The position numbers and the translations under genes were made by a program. Below, in pieces: positions 44,106-51,794 of a stretch of 51,794 nt of DNA. This DNA is from Lachnospiraceae bacterium. Lineage in GTDB: Bacteria; Bacillota; Clostridia; Lachnospirales; Lachnospiraceae. Within the stretch, counting starts at the first letter, position 1; each line of letters starts with the position of its first letter. The stretch is from NCBI GenBank assembly GCA_017411305.1, contig JAFQQI010000079.1:81463-133256 (forward strand), given 5' to 3'. Below the pieces are notes generated by a model, which ran no database searches, was not told the origin of the DNA, and saw only the letters and a list, made by a program, of their open reading frames with translations.

Positions 44106-44145
44106 AAAGTTCGTGAATTATTGTGCATACATATTACAAAGCACA

Positions 44146-44281
44146 AACTCTGGAGAGTCCCTACAAAAAGGGCGCCGAAGGTGTACGGCAGGAAACTGTT
44201 AATCTCTCAGGCAAAAGGACAGAGCATTTATATGCGTGTTCTACTCTTTGGAGGGCTGATGAAAATCAGCTCTTATTTTTG
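44146..44281 (+). promoter_or_regulatory. Glycine riboswitch, single aptamer, with expression platform
   Basis: The aptamer core is unmistakable: GGAGAG (44152-44157), GCGCCGAAGG (44172-44181) and ATCTCTCAGGCAAAAGGAC (44202-44220). P1 pairs CTCTG (44148-44152) with CAGAG (44220-44224). No second aptamer follows; a short ATTTATATGCGTGTTC linker leads to ACTCTTTGGAG and the terminator, so it is a singlet. It controls the two symporter genes downstream. Whether glycine turns them on or off cannot be read from the sequence. Confidence 0.93.
44250..44281 (+). terminator. Riboswitch-controlled terminator
   Basis: GAGGGCTGAT, loop GAAA, ATCAGCTCTT (ten pairs, two G-U), followed by ATTTTT. It is the expression platform of the glycine riboswitch; the symporter start is 46 bases on. 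Confidence 0.8.
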
Positions 44282-44326
44282 TTTCAAAAACAATAAATGC
44301 CTAATTAGGCGAGAGGAGAAAGAACT

Positions 44327-45736
44327 ATGTTTGAAACGATTAATAATGTATTGGTCGCCATTGACGACTTCGTATGGGGCGTGCCCCTGATTGTGTTAAT
44401 TCTTGCAGGTGGATTACTGCTTACCGCAAGATTGGGAATTTTGCAAATCCGCAAATTGCCCTTAGCGCTTAAATTTATGGTAAAGAACGAAGAAGACGGT
44501 GAGGGAGAAGTATCCAGCTTCGGAGCTCTTTGTACTGCCTTATCCGCAACGATTGGTACCGGAAATATTGTTGGTGTTGCTACGGCGATTGCAGCAGGTG
44601 GTCCCGGTGCGCTGTTCTGGATGGAGGTTGCAGCATTTTTAGGTATGGCAACCAAATATTCAGAAGGTCTTTTGGCTGTAAAATACCGTGTCATTGATAA
44701 AGATAATCATGCACTTGGCGGTCCTTTCTATTATATAGAAAAAGGTATGGGAGAAAAGTGGAAATGGCTTGCAAAGTTGTTTGCCTTTTTTGGTGTTTGC
44801 GTTGGATTAATGGGAATCGGTACCTTTTCACAGGTAAATGGTATTGCTTCCGCAATTGTGAACTTTTTTGATCCTCAGCAGGCCTGGGTCGTAACGATAC
44901 CCGGAATCGGAACTTATTCTTGGACTGTGGTTATAGCCTCTTTAATTTTAACAATTTTTGTGGCATTGGTATTAATCGGTGGTGTTAAACGTATTGCAAA
45001 GGTATCTGAAATTGTTGTACCTTTTATGGCAATTATTTATATTGTTATGGGAGTAGTGATTATTATTTCCAATATTACGGATGTGCCGGCAGCAATTGTA
45101 ACAATTGTAAAAGGAGCATTTAACCCGCAGGCAGTAACGGGCGGTATGGTAGGCTCCATGATTGTAGCAATGCAAAAGGGTATTGCAAGAGGTATTTTTT
45201 CCAATGAATCAGGTCTTGGTAGTGCACCGATTGCGGCTGCTGCAGCTCAAACCAAAGAACCTGTTCGTCAAGGACTTGTATCTATGACAGGTACTTTTAT
45301 TGATACAATTATTGTATGTACCATGACAGGTTTGTCTATCGTACTTACCGGTGCATGGCAGGTAGAAGGTCTGGAAGGTGTGCAGATTACTACTTATGCA
45401 TTTAACAATGGGTTGCCCATTCCGGCGACAGTATCCTCTTTCTTGTTGATGCTTTGTCTTGTATTCTTTGCATTTACGACAATTTTAGGATGGGATTATT
45501 ATTCAGAAAGATGTTTGGAATATTTAACAGGCGGAAAAAAGAAAGTAATAAAAACGTATCGTTGGCTGTATATTTTAGCAGTATTTATTGGCCCGTACAT
45601 GACTGTTGCAGCAGTTTGGACGATTGCAGATATTTTTAACGGATTAATGGCTTTACCGAATATGATTGCACTGTTTGCACTAAGCGGAGTAGTTGTAAAA
45701 GAGACAAAGGCTTATTTTGACAGACATACGAAGTAA
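44327..45736 (+). CDS. agcS: Alanine/glycine:cation symporter, copy 1
   Basis: 469 residues, about eleven transmembrane helices, AgcS (sodium:alanine/glycine symporter, APC superfamily). Family marks: FGALCTALSATIGTGNIVGVATAI (about 64-87), GGPFYYIEKGMG, GIARGIFSNESGLGSAPIAAAAAQT (about 284-308), and AFTTILGWDYYSERCLEYL. GAGAGGAG precedes the ATG. Behind a glycine riboswitch, so glycine (perhaps alanine) is the expected substrate, with Na+ as the likely coupling ion. Nearly the same sequence follows as copy 2. Confidence 0.94.
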   Translation: MFETINNVLVAIDDFVWGVPLIVLILAGGLLLTARLGILQIRKLPLALKFMVKNEEDGEGEVSSFGALCTALSATIGTGNIVGVATAIAAGGPGALFWMEVAAFLGMATKYSEGLLAVKYRVIDKDNHALGGPFYYIEKGMGEKWKWLAKLFAFFGVCVGLMGIGTFSQVNGIASAIVNFFDPQQAWVVTIPGIGTYSWTVVIASLILTIFVALVLIGGVKRIAKVSEIVVPFMAIIYIVMGVVIIISNITDVPAAIVTIVKGAFNPQAVTGGMVGSMIVAMQKGIARGIFSNESGLGSAPIAAAAAQTKEPVRQGLVSMTGTFIDTIIVCTMTGLSIVLTGAWQVEGLEGVQITTYAFNNGLPIPATVSSFLLMLCLVFFAFTTILGWDYYSERCLEYLTGGKKKVIKTYRWLYILAVFIGPYMTVAAVWTIADIFNGLMALPNMIALFALSGVVVKETKAYFDRHTK

Positions 45737-45768
45737 ATAAAAGATTTGGGTGAAGGAGGAAGAAAGTA

Positions 45769-47169
45769 TTGACAGTAACAGATGTATTAGTAAAAATTGA
45801 TGATTTTGTATGGGGAATTCCTTTGATTGTGCTGATTTTGGCAGTAGGAATATTGCTTACCACCCGATTAAAAGGATTGCAGATTACCAAGTTAGGAAAA
45901 GCATTTAAGTATATTTTTGAAAATGACAATTCCGGTGAGCACGGAGAGGTATCCAGCTTTGGCGCCCTTTGTACCGCTTTGTCGGCAACAATCGGAACCG
46001 GTAATATCGTTGGTGTTGCTACCGCAATTTGTGCCGGCGGTCCCGGTGCATTGTTTTGGATGTGGGTAGCAGCGCTCCTTGGAACAGCTACCAAATATGC
46101 AGAATGTCTTCTGGCGGTGAAGTACCGTCAGGTGGCAGCAGACGGTCATGTACTTGGCGGTCCCTTTTATTACATTGAAAAGGGAATGGGAGATAAGTGG
46201 AAATGGTTAGCAAAGCTGTTCGCAGTATTAGGTGCCGGAGCGGGTTTGTTAGGTATCGGTACTATCACACAGATTAATGGTATTACTGATGCAGCGAAGA
46301 ACTTTTTTGATCCCCAGGCGATGCATACAATCAGCTTGTTTGGAAGAGACTACTCATGGGCGGTAATCATAGCTGGTATCATTGTTACCATTGGAGTAGC
46401 ACTTGTTGTTATCGGTGGTATTAAGAGAATTTCTAAGGTTGCAGAAATAATTGTTCCTTTTATGGCAGTTCTTTATGTAGTAGCAGCAGTAATCATTTTA
46501 GCTTGCAATGTTGACAAAATACCCGGTGCTGTAGTGGAAATCGTACAGGGAGCTTTTGGTATGAGAGCAGCAGCCGGTGGCGCACTTGGTGCTATGATGG
46601 TGGCTATGCAGAAAGGTATTGCCAGAGGTATTTTCTCTAATGAGGCCGGTCTTGGTAGTGCACCCATTGCAGCGGCAGCAGCAAAGAGTGACTCAGCAGT
46701 AAAGCAGGGACTTATTTCCATGACAGGTACTGTTATCGATACTTTAATTATTTGTACTATGACAGGTCTATGTATTGTAATTACAGGTGCTTGGGAAACC
46801 GGACTGGAAGGAGCAGGAGTAACAAACTATGCGTTTCAACAGGGATTACCTCTTCCGGCAGGAGTATCTTCCTTTATATTGATGCTTTGTTTAGTATTCT
46901 TTGCGTTTACTACTATTCTCGGGTGGGATTATTATGGTGAGAAGTGTTTGGAATATTTAACAAACGGTAATCAGAAAACAGTAAAGGTTTATCGTTGGGT
47001 ATACATTCTTGCAGTATTTATCGGACCGTTCCTTACCGTATCTGCTGTTTGGACCATTGCAGATATTTTTAACGGACTGATGGCAATTCCTAACTTAATT
47101 GCACTTGTTGCATTAAGTGGTGTAGTTGCAGCAGAAACCAAGAAATACTTTTCCGGACTGAAGAAATAA
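45769..47169 (+). CDS. agcS: Alanine/glycine:cation symporter, copy 2
   Basis: 466 residues and very similar to copy 1 over its full length, including GALCTALSATIGTGNIVGVA, KGIARGIFSNEAGLGSAPIAAAAA and the C-terminal LAVFIGPFLTVSAVWTIADIFNGLMA. The start is TTG, strongly supported by GAAGGAGGA eight bases upstream. It starts 32 bases after copy 1 with no promoter between, so both depend on the glycine riboswitch. A tandem duplication kept in one operon suggests dosage or split specificity. A strong terminator follows. Confidence 0.94.
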   Translation: MTVTDVLVKIDDFVWGIPLIVLILAVGILLTTRLKGLQITKLGKAFKYIFENDNSGEHGEVSSFGALCTALSATIGTGNIVGVATAICAGGPGALFWMWVAALLGTATKYAECLLAVKYRQVAADGHVLGGPFYYIEKGMGDKWKWLAKLFAVLGAGAGLLGIGTITQINGITDAAKNFFDPQAMHTISLFGRDYSWAVIIAGIIVTIGVALVVIGGIKRISKVAEIIVPFMAVLYVVAAVIILACNVDKIPGAVVEIVQGAFGMRAAAGGALGAMMVAMQKGIARGIFSNEAGLGSAPIAAAAAKSDSAVKQGLISMTGTVIDTLIICTMTGLCIVITGAWETGLEGAGVTNYAFQQGLPLPAGVSSFILMLCLVFFAFTTILGWDYYGEKCLEYLTNGNQKTVKVYRWVYILAVFIGPFLTVSAVWTIADIFNGLMAIPNLIALVALSGVVAAETKKYFSGLKK

Positions 47170-47219
47170 TTGAAAAAATATCAGATAATAGAATATAGTA
47201 ACAATTGTGTAGATAAAAG

Positions 47220-47254
47220 AAAGGCTTCGCGCATGATGCGCGGAGCCTTTTTTA
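47220..47254 (+). terminator. Intrinsic terminator of the agcS operon
   Basis: AAGGCTTCGCGCA, loop TGA, TGCGCGGAGCCTT, then TTTTAG. A thirteen-pair stem with one mismatch-like G-U; also serves as barrier to the convergent gene. Confidence 0.92.
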
Positions 47255-47297
47255 GCGATAAGCTGATATCCTACTGTATCGTCAGCAGCTGCTTGAA

Positions 47298-47702
47298 TCA
47301 TAGTCCTAAAACTTCTTCCACTACTTCTACACTCTTACAAATGCAATCAGGGCAGGAGCAAAGAGGTGTTCCGGTTTCGATTCCCTTTAATTCTTTACAA
47401 ATAGTACCGCCGGTTTTTTCCCTGAAGCTTGTAACCATTTCTTTGGAAAGCTGATAAGTCGCTGCCTTGGTAGCGGGATCTGTAAGATTTCCGTCACTGT
47501 TTTTAAAGCCTGCAAGCATAACGGCGCCGGAAAGTGCTCCGCAGATTCCTTCGGTGCCGCCCATACCAAGTCCGAAGCCTTCCGCTGCTTTGAAAAGTAC
47601 TTCTTCCGGTACGCCTACTTCCTTAGCGAATGAACAAGCTACTGCCTGGGCGCAATTAAATTTTATATCATGCTTTGCAATTGCCAATTCCTTTTTGTTC
47701 AT
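47298..47702 (-). CDS. C-GCAxxG-C-C family protein
   Basis: 134 residues. This family (often called C_GCAxxG_C_C) is common in anaerobes and thought to be redox or metal related. The conserved cysteines are seen in FNCAQAV (C17), GICGALSGAV (C54, the GCAxxG motif is here CGALSG), GGTICKELKG (C101) and LCSCPDCICKSV (about 114-121). AAGGAG precedes the ATG on the minus strand and a promoter lies about 45 bases upstream. Single gene, convergent with agcS. Function not established. Confidence 0.87.
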   Translation of the reverse strand: MNKKELAIAKHDIKFNCAQAVACSFAKEVGVPEEVLFKAAEGFGLGMGGTEGICGALSGAVMLAGFKNSDGNLTDPATKAATYQLSKEMVTSFREKTGGTICKELKGIETGTPLCSCPDCICKSVEVVEEVLGL

Positions 47703-47744
47703 GAAAATTGTCTCCTTTGTGTTTTATGGAATCATCCTGTCTAT

Positions 47745-47773
47745 ACTGTATCATAAAGTCATAAAAGTTACAA
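47745..47773 (-). promoter_or_regulatory. Promoter of the C-GCAxxG-C-C gene
   Basis: On the minus strand TTGTAA (47768-47773), 17-base spacer, TACAGT (47745-47750). Confidence 0.5.
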
Positions 47774-47811
47774 ATACTCATACAGAAAAATGTATGATAA
47801 TGAAAGGGAAA

Positions 47812-47840
47812 TTGCAAAATCAGATGAGTGACAATGTAAT
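47812..47840 (+). promoter_or_regulatory. Candidate promoter of gatCAB
   Basis: TTGCAA, 17-base spacer, TGTAAT, about 80 bases before gatC and divergent from the promoter of the minus-strand gene. Confidence 0.5.
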
Positions 47841-47921
47841 CAGACAATCAGAAAAACGGTAGACAGAAGAGGCAAAAAGCAGTAGATTATTAATAGTAAT
47901 GAAAAAGAAAAGAGGGTTAGT

Positions 47922-48215
47922 ATGGCAAATATCATTTCAGATGAGACCATTGAGTATGTAGGCATTTTGGCCAAACTGGAGCTTTCCGCCAAAGAAAGGG
48001 AAGAAGCAAAAAAGGACATGGGCCGTATGCTGGATTATATTGATAAGCTGGGTGAACTGGATACAGAGGGTGTGGAACCGATGTCTCATATCTTTCCCGT
48101 TCAGAATGTATTTCGTGAGGATGTAGTGACAAATGGTGATACTAGAGACGAAATACTGAAAAATGCACCAAAAGAAAAAGACGGCATGTTTGTAGTGCCA
48201 AAGACATTTGACTAG
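47922..48215 (+). CDS. gatC: Asp-tRNA(Asn)/Glu-tRNA(Gln) amidotransferase subunit C
   Basis: 97 residues. GatC wraps around GatA and GatB to stabilise the complex. Marks: [46 protein letters not shown] and the tail [16 protein letters not shown] precedes the ATG. First gene of gatCAB; gatA begins twelve bases after its stop. Confidence 0.96.
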   Translation: MANIISDETIEYVGILAKLELSAKEREEAKKDMGRMLDYIDKLGELDTEGVEPMSHIFPVQNVFREDVVTNGDTRDEILKNAPKEKDGMFVVPKTFD

Positions 48216-48227
48216 GAGGCGGCAGAG

Positions 48228-49688
48228 ATGAATATTTTGGATATGACTGCCGCATCGCTGGGAGCGGCAATCAAAAAGAAAGAAGTAACCGTTATGGACG
48301 CTGTGAGGGCGGTTCTTGAACAGATTGAAGAAACAGAAAGTACCTATCACTGCTATGTAACAGTGGATAAGGAAGGTGCTTTTAGACAAGCGCAGGAAGT
48401 GCAGTCAAAAATTGATGCAGGAGAGCTTACCGGGCCTTTGGCAGGTGTGCCGGTTGCCATCAAGGACAATATGTGCACCAAGGGACTTCTTACCACCTGC
48501 TCTTCCAAGATTTTAGGAAACTTTGTACCTACTTATGATTCGGAAGCAGTACGGAATTTGCAAAAAGCAGGTGCGGTGATAATAGGAAAGACCAATATGG
48601 ATGAGTTTGCCATGGGTTCCACCACGGAAACCTCTGCATTTGGTGTGACAAAAAATCCATGGAATCCGAATCATGTACCTGGTGGCTCATCAGGCGGTAG
48701 CGCGGCAGCAGTGGCAGCAAAGGAATGCTTTTATGCCCTTGGCTCCGATACCGGCGGCTCCATCAGACAGCCGGCTTCTTTTTGCGGTGTGGTTGGTCTG
48801 AAACCTACCTATGGTACGGTTTCCCGTTACGGACTGATTGCTTATGCCTCATCCCTCGACCAGATTGGACCGTTATGTAAGGATGTAACAGACTGTGCCA
48901 CTATTATGGAAGTAATTGCGTCTCATGACCCGAAGGATTCTACCTCTGTCAAGCGTGAGGATACTGACTTTACATCTGCCCTTACGGATGATGTAAAGGG
49001 ACTGAAAATCGGGATTCCCAAAGATTATTTTGGAGAAGGACTTGATCCGGAGGTAAAAGATGCAGTGCTGAAGGCGGCAGAAGTTTTAAAAGAAAAAGGA
49101 GCTATTGTTGAAGAATTTGATTTAAGTCTGGCAGAATATGCGATTCCTGCTTACTATACCATTGCAGCAGCAGAAGCCAGCTCCAATTTGGAACGTTTTG
49201 ACGGTATCAAATATGGTTATCGTACCGAGCAATATCACGGGCTCCACAATATGTATAAAAAGTCCCGTTCCGAAGGCTTCGGCGCAGAAGTAAAAAGAAG
49301 AATTATGCTGGGAAGCTTTGTTCTTAGCTCCGGCTATTATGATGCTTACTATTTAAAAGCGCTTCGTGTGAAGGCACTAATAAAGAAAGCATTTGATAAA
49401 GCCTTTGCAAAATATGATGTGATTTTGGGACCTGTTGCTCCTACCACAGCACCTAAGCTGGGAGAGAGTCTGTCAGATCCTCTTAAGATGTATCTTGGGG
49501 ATATTTATACCATTTCCGTGAACCTTGCGGGACTTCCGGGAATGAGTGTGCCTTGCGGCGTGGATTCCAAGGGACTTCCCATTGGTTTGCAGCTGATTGG
49601 TGATTGCTTCAAAGAAAAGAATATTATCCGTGCAGCTTATGCCTATGAACAGGCAAGAGGTGCATTTGTCAGAAAGGAGGAGAACTAG
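48228..49688 (+). CDS. gatA: Asp-tRNA(Asn)/Glu-tRNA(Gln) amidotransferase subunit A
   Basis: 486 residues, amidase-signature glutaminase that feeds ammonia to GatB. The Ser-cisSer-Lys triad is visible: K79 (VAIKDN), S154 in GGSSGGS (with S155 and S158 next to it) and S178 in GSDTGGSIRQPASFCG, the nucleophile. FGVTKNPWNPNHVPGG and GLPGMSVPCG are typical. AGGAGG precedes the ATG; gatB starts one base after the stop. Confidence 0.97.
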   Translation: MNILDMTAASLGAAIKKKEVTVMDAVRAVLEQIEETESTYHCYVTVDKEGAFRQAQEVQSKIDAGELTGPLAGVPVAIKDNMCTKGLLTTCSSKILGNFVPTYDSEAVRNLQKAGAVIIGKTNMDEFAMGSTTETSAFGVTKNPWNPNHVPGGSSGGSAAAVAAKECFYALGSDTGGSIRQPASFCGVVGLKPTYGTVSRYGLIAYASSLDQIGPLCKDVTDCATIMEVIASHDPKDSTSVKREDTDFTSALTDDVKGLKIGIPKDYFGEGLDPEVKDAVLKAAEVLKEKGAIVEEFDLSLAEYAIPAYYTIAAAEASSNLERFDGIKYGYRTEQYHGLHNMYKKSRSEGFGAEVKRRIMLGSFVLSSGYYDAYYLKALRVKALIKKAFDKAFAKYDVILGPVAPTTAPKLGESLSDPLKMYLGDIYTISVNLAGLPGMSVPCGVDSKGLPIGLQLIGDCFKEKNIIRAAYAYEQARGAFVRKEEN

Positions 49689-49689
49689 G

Positions 49690-51120
49690 ATGGGAAAGCA
49701 GTATGAAACCGTCATTGGTTTGGAAGTGCATGTAGAGCTTGCCACCAAGACCAAAATTTTCTGCGGTTGTACCACTGCGTTTGGTGGTGCACCCAATACA
49801 CATACCTGTCCCGTTTGTACCGGTATGCCCGGTTCTCTTCCCGTTTTAAACAGGCAGGTGCTCGCCTATGCGGTGGCAGTAGGTCTTGCTACGAACTGTG
49901 ATATTACTCGGTATTGTAAGTTTGACAGAAAGAATTATTTTTATCCCGATAATCCCCAGAACTATCAGATTTCCCAGCTGTATCTGCCCATCTGCCGTAA
50001 CGGCAAAGTGGAAATTGAAACAGAGAATGGTAAAAAGGCCATCGGCATTCATGAAATTCACATGGAAGAGGACGCAGGGAAAATGCTACATGATGAATTA
50101 GATGATTACTCATTGGTAGATTATAACCGTTCCGGTGTACCGCTGATTGAAATTGTATCAGAGCCTGATATGCGCAGTGCAGAGGAAGTGATTGCCTATC
50201 TGGAAAAGCTGCGTATGCTCATTCAGTATTTGGGGGCATCTGACTGTAAGATGCAGGAGGGCTCTATGCGTGCGGATGTGAATCTTTCCGTAAGAGAAGC
50301 AGGGGCTTTAGAATATGGTACCCGTACCGAAATGAAAAACTTAAACTCCTTTAGTGCCATTACCAGAGCTATTGCGGGAGAAACAGCCCGCCAAATTGAT
50401 TTGATTGAAGCGGGAGAAAAGGTGGTACAGGAAACCAGAAGATGGGATGATAATGTAGGCAAATCCTATGCCATGAGAAGCAAGGAGGATGCCCAGGATT
50501 ACCGTTACTTCCCGGACCCTGACCTGGTACCTATCGTGGTAAGTGATGAATTCCTTCAAGAAATTAAGGGTAAGCAACCGGAATTTAGGGAAGAGAAGAT
50601 GGCCCGTTACAAAGAAGAATTTGACATTCCTGCATATGATATCGATATCATCACGGGAAGTAAGCATATGGCAGATCTCTTTGAAGAGACTGTTGCACTT
50701 GGGGCACAGCCTAAGAAGGTTTCCAACTGGCTGATGGTAGAGACCTTGAGGCTTCTGAAAGAAAACAACATGGACCCGGAGGATATCCGTTTTTCACCGA
50801 AAAATCTTGCAGGACTTATTAAGCTGACCGATGCCAAAGCGATTAACAGCACCGTGGCGAAGGAAGTATTCGAAGAAATGTTTAAAAATGACATTGATCC
50901 CGAAAAGTACGTGGAAGAAAAAGGACTCAAGACAGTTAATGATGAAGGGGCACTTCGTAAGACTGTGGAAGAAGTGATTGCAAATAATCCCCAGTCAGTG
51001 GAGGACTATCGGAATGGGAAAGAAAAGGCAATCGGCTTTTTGGTTGGCCAGACCATGAAGGCCATGAAAGGAAAAGCTGACCCGAGTATGGTAAATCAGC
51101 TTTTGAAAGAGTTGTTGTAA
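49690..51120 (+). CDS. gatB: Asp-tRNA(Asn)/Glu-tRNA(Gln) amidotransferase subunit B
   Basis: 476 residues. GatB phosphorylates and amidates the misacylated Glu-tRNA(Gln) or Asp-tRNA(Asn). Marks: ETVIGLEVHVEL at the start, FCGCTTAFGGAPNTHTCPVCTGMPG with its zinc cysteines, the active-site KNYFYPDNPQNYQISQ, DYNRSGVPLIEIVSEPD, and the C-terminal YqeY-like tRNA-binding tail (about 400-476, AIGFLVGQTMKAMKGKADP). An AAGGAGGAG lies ten bases upstream, inside gatA, and sets the start at 49690. Presence of GatCAB implies indirect Gln-tRNA (and maybe Asn-tRNA) synthesis. Confidence 0.97.
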   Translation: MGKQYETVIGLEVHVELATKTKIFCGCTTAFGGAPNTHTCPVCTGMPGSLPVLNRQVLAYAVAVGLATNCDITRYCKFDRKNYFYPDNPQNYQISQLYLPICRNGKVEIETENGKKAIGIHEIHMEEDAGKMLHDELDDYSLVDYNRSGVPLIEIVSEPDMRSAEEVIAYLEKLRMLIQYLGASDCKMQEGSMRADVNLSVREAGALEYGTRTEMKNLNSFSAITRAIAGETARQIDLIEAGEKVVQETRRWDDNVGKSYAMRSKEDAQDYRYFPDPDLVPIVVSDEFLQEIKGKQPEFREEKMARYKEEFDIPAYDIDIITGSKHMADLFEETVALGAQPKKVSNWLMVETLRLLKENNMDPEDIRFSPKNLAGLIKLTDAKAINSTVAKEVFEEMFKNDIDPEKYVEEKGLKTVNDEGALRKTVEEVIANNPQSVEDYRNGKEKAIGFLVGQTMKAMKGKADPSMVNQLLKELL

Positions 51121-51152
51121 GAGCAATTGTAAGGGTAATTATAAGAGCAATT
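51117..51152 (+). repeat. 12-bp tandem repeat over the gatB stop codon
   Basis: Three units, GTAAGAGCAATT, GTAAGGGTAATT and ATAAGAGCAATT, then a degenerate fourth start GCAAG. The phase of twelve keeps a TAA in the gatB frame in every unit, so three in-frame stops occur in a row. Confidence 0.8.
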
Positions 51153-51191
51153 GCAAGTGATGCACATTGCTATCATTCAGAGCTATAAAAG

Positions 51192-51226
51192 AAATCGCAG
51201 CTACAAATGAGTGGCTGCGATTTTTT
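51192..51226 (+). terminator. Intrinsic terminator of gatCAB
   Basis: AAATCGCAGC, loop, GGCTGCGATTTTTT. Nine-pair stem and a T run. Confidence 0.9.
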
Positions 51227-51234
51227 AAAACTTC

Positions 51235-51263
51235 TTGCATATCGAAATACAGTGTGCTAATAT
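51235..51263 (+). promoter_or_regulatory. Probable promoter of the second Rpn-family gene
   Basis: TTGCAT, 17-base spacer, TAATAT preceded by TGC (extended -10). It is about 180 bases before the start codon. Confidence 0.55.
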
Positions 51264-51304
51264 CATAGTAAAGCATAAAGTATTCTATTATATTCAGGCG
51301 TCAG

Positions 51305-51424
51305 CCTTCTTGTCTTATTGGGCTACTTCTATATAGTAGCCATGAGATATCAGAACATTTCAGAAAATCTATGCTTTTATACCCAATTACACAATTAAGA
51401 AGCAGGAGATTTCTGTGCTCCTGC
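51305..51424 (+). promoter_or_regulatory. Hairpin-rich leader of the second Rpn-family gene
   Basis: TTCTTGTCTTATT (51307-51319), stem GGCTACT-7-AGTAGCC (51321-51341), CAATTAC (51384-51390) and stem GCAGGAG-9-CTCCTGC (51402-51424). TGTCTTATT, the hairpin right after it and CAATTAC occur in the same order before the Rpn gene at 22358. With the promoter and terminator this accounts for the 321-base gap after gatB. Confidence 0.5.
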
Positions 51425-51441
51425 GGATACAGGAGGAATGT

Positions 51442-51794
51442 ATGGAGAAGGATTTTTACAGTAACACTTTCTTTTCCGACAATGAACGGTATGCGGACAT
51501 TATTAACGCATTTGGCTGTGACGGCGAGCCGTTTATTAAGGGAAAAGACTTACAGGAGCTTGACACAAGGACCTATTTGGGGCGTCAATGGGGAGGACGA
51601 CAAAAAAGCAGGTGGAAAAGAAGCGTGTACAGGGATTTGCTACGAAAATCTCCCTTTGGTGTAAACTTTGCTATTATCGGCATTGAGAATCAGGAGGAAA
51701 TTGATTATGCATTGCCGCTTCGGGTTATGTGCTATGATGCAGGAGAATATGAGCGGCAAGCAGCACAGATTCGTAAGCATACCAGGAAACATCG
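51442..51794 (+). CDS. Rpn-family nuclease/transposase-like protein (3' end outside window)
   Basis: 117 residues are visible and the frame is open to the window end. MEKDFYSNTFFSDNERYADIINAFG, DLQELDTRTYLG, and FGVNFAIIGIENQEEIDYALPLRVMCYDAGEYERQ are the N-terminal pattern of the Rpn/PD-(D/E)XK transposase-like family of Lachnospiraceae, of a different subgroup from the gene at 22358. AGGAGG (51431-51436) five bases before ATG 51442 fixes the start over an out-of-frame ATG at 51438. The catalytic half is partly beyond the window. Confidence 0.85.
   Translation, partial: MEKDFYSNTFFSDNERYADIINAFGCDGEPFIKGKDLQELDTRTYLGRQWGGRQKSRWKRSVYRDLLRKSPFGVNFAIIGIENQEEIDYALPLRVMCYDAGEYERQAAQIRKHTRKH

Noticed and set aside
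44121-44390. 89-codon frame across the glycine riboswitch
   Set aside because: It runs through a clear structured RNA and into the symporter gene in another frame.
51371-51664. 97-codon frame near the window end
   Set aside because: A different frame, starting at 51442 with AGGAGG, encodes a recognisable Rpn-family N-terminus over the same bases.
1-51794. tRNA, rRNA, insertion sequences with terminal repeats, phage genes
   Set aside because: I looked in the gaps between genes on both strands and saw no cloverleaf, rRNA segment, DDE transposase or phage structural gene; Rpn-type genes are the only mobile-element-like content.

Overview
The window looks like a chromosomal segment from a gut-type member of the Lachnospiraceae (Clostridia, Firmicutes). 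The grounds are moderately A/T-rich coding with strong GGAGG-type ribosome binding sites, the presence of DUF6020, DUF5684, DUF5685 and C-GCAxxG-C-C family proteins, a glycine riboswitch ahead of AgcS-type symporters, a GatCAB amidotransferase operon, and abundant Rpn/PD-(D/E)XK transposase-like genes. No rRNA, tRNA or CRISPR array was seen. The assignment rests on family content, not on a database search.

Layout. 1-4.6 kb: the C-terminal part of a secreted, membrane-anchored protein with Cys/His tandem repeats, a convergent multi-pass DUF6020 membrane protein and a family 2 glycosyltransferase. 4.6-9.5 kb: a housekeeping run of hisC, a methyltransferase, hslO (Hsp33) and glutamine-dependent nadE, closed by a bidirectional terminator. 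9.5-13.9 kb: a small membrane protein, dapF, an ECF sigma factor with its membrane partner, and a PAS/GGDEF protein. 13.9-23.3 kb: an accessory island of lipoproteins and single-pass membrane proteins, several A/T-rich and of unknown function, two with an RsiV-like DUF3298 module. It is bracketed by a truncated Rpn-family remnant on the minus strand and an intact Rpn-family gene on the plus strand whose 3' parts are near-identical inverted repeats.

23.3-34.2 kb: a DUF5684 protein under a promoter with an inverted-repeat operator, a four-repeat mechanosensitive-channel-like protein, a 2-isopropylmalate synthase fused in frame to an AraC-type DNA-binding domain (the most striking gene here), nagA, two tiny membrane proteins, a TIR-transmembrane-propeller protein, and a zinc-ribbon/DUF5685/J-domain operon. 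34.2-44.0 kb: an AAA/DUF4143 ATPase behind two 37-bp operator-like repeats exactly 60 bp apart, a glycogen-debranching enzyme, a YbaK-type deacylase, mtnA with a class II aldolase (suggesting anaerobic 5-methylthioadenosine salvage), two alpha/beta hydrolases and an orphan 544-residue protein. 44.0-51.8 kb: a glycine riboswitch driving two tandem AgcS symporters, a C-GCAxxG-C-C protein, gatCAB, and the 5' part of a second Rpn-family gene cut by the window end.

The main leads are: (1) LeuA-AraC, which would join a leucine-feedback enzyme to a DNA-binding module, behind paired ATTGAT/ATCAAT dyads and a terminator only a few bases from its ribosome binding site; (2) a hairpin-rich leader with shared sequence blocks before both Rpn genes; (3) the inverted Rpn arms around the lipoprotein island; (4) the 60-bp-phased operators before the DUF4143 ATPase.
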